DNA of 8,582 nt, from positions 1 through 8,582 of the forward strand of contig CANISA010000055.1 of the NCBI GenBank assembly GCA_947470005.1, in the 5' to 3' direction. This DNA comes from Legionellaceae bacterium. Its GTDB lineage: Bacteria; Pseudomonadota; Gammaproteobacteria; Legionellales; Legionellaceae. Positions within the stretch are counted from its first letter, which is position 1; every line of letters starts with the position of its first letter. Positions 6,816 through 8,582 of this stretch are shown piece by piece. The notes under the pieces are model-generated. The model saw nothing but the letters and a program-made list of their open reading frames with translations, searched no databases and was not told the DNA's origin. The position numbers and the translations under genes were made by a program.

Positions 6816-7199
6816 TTAGGCAGCCATTAGGAGAACCTTTCTGCTCCTTGCCGGCCTGGCTGGCAGCTCTAGATTATCAAGCAAATATCCGAATAAATCT
6901 GCTGATTTTTCCTCAAAAAACCGTTCAGCCGCAGTTGTGCCATCAAGGCGCCGTATAAAATAATTATGTATTATAGGGCCTGTTGACATTTGATCCACCG
7001 CCGGCGACGTGCCGCGGTTTATCCGCGGCATCCAGGGGATGCTGATATAAAAACTTAAGCCGCGCTGCTTTAATCGTTTAAATATCTCACTCCAGCTGGC
7101 TTCTGACTCACTATTCGCTACAAGCAAATCCAACGGCTCACGGATGCCTTCTTCATTTTGATCATGAAATAAATCAGATGAATGAGGTGCGCCGAGATT
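6816..7199 (-). pseudogene. Transposase-like remnant, interrupted in frame by a palindrome
   Basis: An open minus-strand frame runs from just after a stop at 7202-7200 to a TAA at 6816-6818. It has no convincing start; the first usable initiator is TTG at 7133, with no good ribosome binding site. The upper part reads NEEGIREPLDLLVANSES then EASWSEIFKRLKQRGL, which resembles the region around the central catalytic segment of IS256/mutator-type transposases. The lower part, HNYFIRRLDGTTAAERFF followed by LFGYLLDNLELPARPARSR, resembles the C-terminal end of transposases with a DGTTAAERFF signature. Between them, about 20 residues are encoded by a GC-rich palindromic stretch (7010-7030). The expected D, D and E residues and most of the protein are missing. 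I read it as a decayed, internally deleted or chimeric transposase; both family resemblances come from memory. It begins 12 nt after the PIN toxin stop on the same strand. Confidence 0.45.
7010..7030. repeat. GC-rich palindrome, possible dispersed intergenic repeat unit
   Basis: TGCCGCGG (7010-7017) and CCGCGGCA (7023-7030) form an 8-bp perfect stem around a 5-nt TTTAT loop. On the minus strand it is embedded in a context reading CCTGGATGCCGCGG, the style of small dispersed palindromes in many proteobacterial genomes. It sits inside the transposase-like remnant and is read through in frame. Whether it is repeated elsewhere cannot be seen here. Confidence 0.5.
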
Positions 7200-7211
7200 T
7201 CATAAAAAAGA

Positions 7212-7628
7212 TCACGGGAATTTCGGCTCTAAAACATGAAGTCCAAAATCGGCATAACTATTAAACTTAGCATCATGACTAACGAGTACCATTTTCTGAG
7301 CAATACATTGCCAAATAATCATTCTATCAAAAGGATCTTTATGTTCCTCAACCAACGGCAATTTATAAAAGCTAGCAAACTCTTCCGCGGTAATATTTAT
7401 AATATGAAGATCCATTTGAGTAGCCAAATTAGGCAACTCATCGGGTAATATCCCGTTCAAAATTAATTTACCTAATCGATATTTTAACGAAATTTCCCAA
7501 AAACTAATCGCGCTCACTGAAACCTGGTTTTGCGGATCAGCAAGAAGTGCTAGAGTTTGTGCAGGAATTTTTTCCGGTGAGAAGCTCAGCCAAAGGAATA
7601 CATGCGTATCAATAAGAAAATTACGCAT
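7212..7628 (-). CDS. PIN-domain toxin (VapC-like ribonuclease)
   Basis: This is a PIN-domain protein of 138 residues from the ATG at 7628, beginning MRNFLIDTHVFLWL. PIN toxins are Mg-dependent endoribonucleases that cut tRNA or rRNA. The acidic residues expected for metal binding are visible: D7 in LIDTH, E45 in SFWEISLKY, D98 and D101 in HKDPFDRMI, and D119 in SHDAKF. The WEISLKYRLGKL stretch is typical of the bacterial branch paired with Phd-like antitoxins. The set looks complete, so the toxin is probably active. The start at 7628 overlaps the antitoxin stop by 8 nt. A further ATG at 7646 would add six residues and overlap by 26 nt. The pair is cotranscribed, antitoxin first. The downstream DNA is transposase debris. 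Confidence 0.9.
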   Translation of the reverse strand: MRNFLIDTHVFLWLSFSPEKIPAQTLALLADPQNQVSVSAISFWEISLKYRLGKLILNGILPDELPNLATQMDLHIINITAEEFASFYKLPLVEEHKDPFDRMIIWQCIAQKMVLVSHDAKFNSYADFGLHVLEPKFP

Positions 7629-7869
7629 CACCAAGGAACTCATCATCTGACATCTCGAAATTTTTATCTAAACTAAATGAGGCGCGGTTTTTCATCAGAC
7701 CAAATGTTCTTGGATTGTTATGCTCCAATGATGCTTGATAAGGAATCAACATAGCCACTTTTTTATGATTTCGGCCATATTCAATAATAAACGTTTCGCC
7801 ATTTTCCTGTACCCGATGCAAAATCGCTGAAAACTCAGTTTTCAAATGCCCCACTTGTATTGATTCCAT
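7621..7869 (-). CDS. Phd/YefM-family antitoxin of the PIN toxin
   Basis: This 82-residue antitoxin neutralises the PIN toxin encoded just downstream and should repress its own promoter. The N-terminal Phd/YefM DNA-binding domain reads IQVGHLKTEFSAILHRV, then ENGETFIIEYGRNHKKVAMLIPY at about residues 22-44. The C-terminal tail, RTFGLMKNRASFSLDKNFEM plus the acidic SDDEFLGDA, is the flexible toxin-binding segment. The ATG at 7869 has AGG about 9 nt upstream. Stop and toxin start overlap, the usual coupled arrangement. A palindrome covers the -35 region of its promoter. Pairing a Phd/YefM antitoxin with a PIN toxin, rather than with Doc or YoeB, is a known combination. Confidence 0.9.
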   Translation of the reverse strand: MESIQVGHLKTEFSAILHRVQENGETFIIEYGRNHKKVAMLIPYQASLEHNNPRTFGLMKNRASFSLDKNFEMSDDEFLGDA

Positions 7870-7891
7870 AATATAGACCTATCTTAGCCTT

Positions 7892-7928
7892 CTTATAAAA
7901 AGCTTACCTCGAATATGACAACTTGTCA
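7892..7928 (-). promoter_or_regulatory. Promoter and candidate operator of the antitoxin-PIN operon
   Basis: On the minus strand TTGTCA (7921-7916, 5 of 6) and TATAAG (7897-7892, 5 of 6) are separated by 18 nt. The -35 is the right half of a perfect 13-nt palindrome, TGACAAGTTGTCA (7928-7916, one central base). A dimeric antitoxin bound there would block RNA polymerase, as expected for an autoregulated toxin-antitoxin operon. The leader would be about 17-22 nt. Confidence 0.55.
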
Positions 7929-7990
7929 AATTGAAGAGCTGTAAGCCCTGCCATTTTTGTTTGTCCACGTAAAATAGATTGTAACACCCC

Positions 7991-8020
7991 ACGTCATCGC
8001 GAACGAAGTGAGGGATATAT
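7991..8020 (+). repeat. Possible fragment of a dispersed intergenic repeat
   Basis: ACGTCATCGCGAACGAAGTG (7991-8010) followed by AGGGAT resembles the common dispersed repeat style CGTCATTGCGAGCGAAG seen in many bacterial genomes. Only one copy and no clear partner arm is present in the window, so the call rests on resemblance alone. Confidence 0.3.
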
Positions 8021-8115
8021 TTACGGATAGCAGTGAGTTTAACAACTTAATTGCTAAAGCGTATCAAACAGCAAAAGAGCTCGGCGTTACTCTTTACGTA
8101 ACGCGCCCACCGTGA
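8008..8115 (+). pseudogene. Short coding-like tail in the inter-module spacer, possible gene remnant
   Basis: The gap between the two divergent antitoxin genes (7870-8181) holds a 35-codon frame from GTG at 8008 to TGA at 8113-8115. Its second half, FNNLIAKAYQTAKELG then VTLYVTRPP, has the composition and helix-then-strand pattern of a real protein end. No ribosome binding site precedes the GTG, and the first codons overlap the repeat-like stretch. It may be the 3' end of a gene displaced by the arrival of the toxin-antitoxin modules. I do not recognise the family. The rest of the gap holds only the two promoters. Confidence 0.25.
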
Positions 8116-8124
8116 ATCCGCTTA

Positions 8125-8153
8125 TTGACGTACGTTAAACCGTACGCTATAAT
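8125..8153 (+). promoter_or_regulatory. Strong sigma-70 promoter with YefM-type operator
   Basis: TTGACG (8125-8130, 5 of 6) and a perfect TATAAT (8148-8153) are 17 nt apart, the best promoter in the window. Two CGTACG hexamers at 8129-8134 and 8141-8146 are 12 bp apart centre to centre and fill the spacer. The E. coli yefM-yoeB operator has two palindromes with TGTACA cores at the same 12-bp spacing, so these are likely binding sites for the YefM-YoeB complex. Confidence 0.75.
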
Positions 8154-8181
8154 GAATTATATATAAAAAAAGGAGGGGCAC

Positions 8182-8424
8182 ATGAGCGCCATGACGACTA
8201 CGCAAGCACGTTCCAGTTTGTACCGCCTGGTTGATGAGGTAGCTCAATCGCATCAACCGATTCTTATTACCGGGAAGAACAATAATGCTGTTCTTGTTTC
8301 TGAGGGTGATTGGGAGTCTATTCAAGAAACACTGTATTTGATGTCTGTACCTGGCATGGCACAATCGGTCAAAGAAGGGTTGCTGTCTTCTATTGACGAT
8401 TGTGATCAAGATTTGGATTGGTAA
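8182..8424 (+). CDS. yefM: YefM-family antitoxin
   Basis: This 80-residue Phd/YefM antitoxin binds and inhibits the YoeB-like toxin encoded next and represses the shared promoter. The N-terminal half, MTTTQARSSLYRLVDEV followed by QPILITGKNNNAVLVSEGDW, is the family DNA-binding fold. Arg10 is at the same position as the DNA-contacting Arg10 of E. coli YefM. The second half, ESIQETLYLMSVPGMAQSV, continues into the acidic tail IDDCDQDLDW that wraps the toxin. The ATG at 8182 has a strong AGGAGG site about 6 nt upstream. The stop codon overlaps the toxin ATG by one base (TAATG), giving tight coupling. It faces away from the antitoxin-PIN operon, from which it is 312 nt distant. Confidence 0.93.
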   Translation: MSAMTTTQARSSLYRLVDEVAQSHQPILITGKNNNAVLVSEGDWESIQETLYLMSVPGMAQSVKEGLLSSIDDCDQDLDW

Positions 8425-8582
8425 TGTATCATTTGATCTATACCAAGCATGCAAAAAAAGATGCTAAAAAAATAAGCGGGGGTGGGCTCAAGTATCAGGT
8501 GGAACATCTTTTAAATTTAATAAAAGAAAATCCATATCAAGATCCTCCTCCTTATAAAAACTTAGTGGGCGATCTTACAGGG
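8424..8582 (+). CDS. yoeB: YoeB/Txe-family toxin (3' end cut by window edge)
   Basis: The frame opens at the ATG at 8424 and stays open for 53 codons to the right edge; family members are about 85 residues. The visible part, MYHLIYTKHAKKDAKKISGG then LKYQVEHLLNLIKENPYQDP and PPYKNLVGDLTG, follows the Txe/YoeB pattern. YoeB is a ribosome-dependent mRNA endonuclease that cuts at the A site. In E. coli the catalytic residues are Glu46, Arg65 and His83; the last two lie beyond the window. By eye, Glu46 aligns with Lys45 here (PPPYKNL, where homologues usually read PPPYEKL). If the alignment holds, activity could be reduced or lost. It is translated with yefM through the TAATG overlap. Confidence 0.88.
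   Translation, partial: MYHLIYTKHAKKDAKKISGGGLKYQVEHLLNLIKENPYQDPPPYKNLVGDLTG

Noticed and set aside
6769..7211. Search for terminal inverted repeats or target duplications of an intact insertion sequence
   Set aside because: I found no matching ends around the transposase-like fragment, so no insertion sequence boundaries are called.
8122..8454. Minus-strand frame of 110 codons opposite yefM
   Set aside because: It covers the strong yefM promoter and gene in antisense, and its sequence has no protein-like family features.
1..8582. CRISPR arrays, tRNA, rRNA and riboswitches
   Set aside because: No regularly spaced direct repeats, cloverleaf-like segments or conserved leader structures were seen; the longest gap (7870-8181) is explained by two promoters and remnants.

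Overview
The window looks like chromosome from a gammaproteobacterium, most likely of the Legionellales (Legionella/Coxiella relatives). HslV has the N-terminus MEQFRG-TTIL, which I recall from that group. HslU, Zur and DeoB all read as gammaproteobacterial proteins. The two major facilitator (MFS) proteins resemble the amino-acid and nucleoside permeases of intracellular Legionellales. The placement is from memory of families, not from a search.

Positions 1-6022 form one minus-strand block. In transcription order it holds two tandem paralogous MFS permeases (6022-4745 and 4715-3435), phosphopentomutase deoB (3429-2173), a Zur-type zinc regulator (2160-1735), the peptidase hslV (1680-1132) and the N-terminal ~85% of hslU, cut by the left edge. 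The first four genes are separated by only 5-29 nt and are probably one operon. DeoB links (deoxy)nucleoside phosphorolysis to the pentose-phosphate pool, so the permeases may import nucleosides. zur ends the operon. hslVU follows after 54 nt and appears to have its own heat-shock (sigma-32) promoter, whose -35 element overlaps the zur stop codon.

At 6023-6178 a divergent promoter region separates this block from a plus-strand gene for a membrane-anchored SRPBCC (Bet v1-like) protein (6179-6718). That gene is followed by a perfect 15-bp stem-loop.

From about 6780 to the right edge the DNA is accessory in character. It holds a decayed transposase-like fragment interrupted in frame by a GC-rich palindrome, a minus-strand Phd/YefM antitoxin plus PIN (VapC-like) toxin pair, a spacer with a repeat-like piece and a possible gene remnant, and a divergent plus-strand yefM-yoeB module cut by the right edge. 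Both toxin-antitoxin promoters carry palindromes placed for autorepression. The yefM promoter has two CGTACG cores 12 bp apart, matching the known YefM operator geometry. The visible part of the YoeB-like toxin has Lys where the catalytic Glu is expected.

I found no rRNA, tRNA, CRISPR array or intact insertion sequence. I did not find a clearly new multi-gene system. The most notable points are the MFS-MFS-deoB-zur gene set, the sigma-32 promoter of hslVU, the yefM operator geometry and the back-to-back toxin-antitoxin modules around mobile-element debris.
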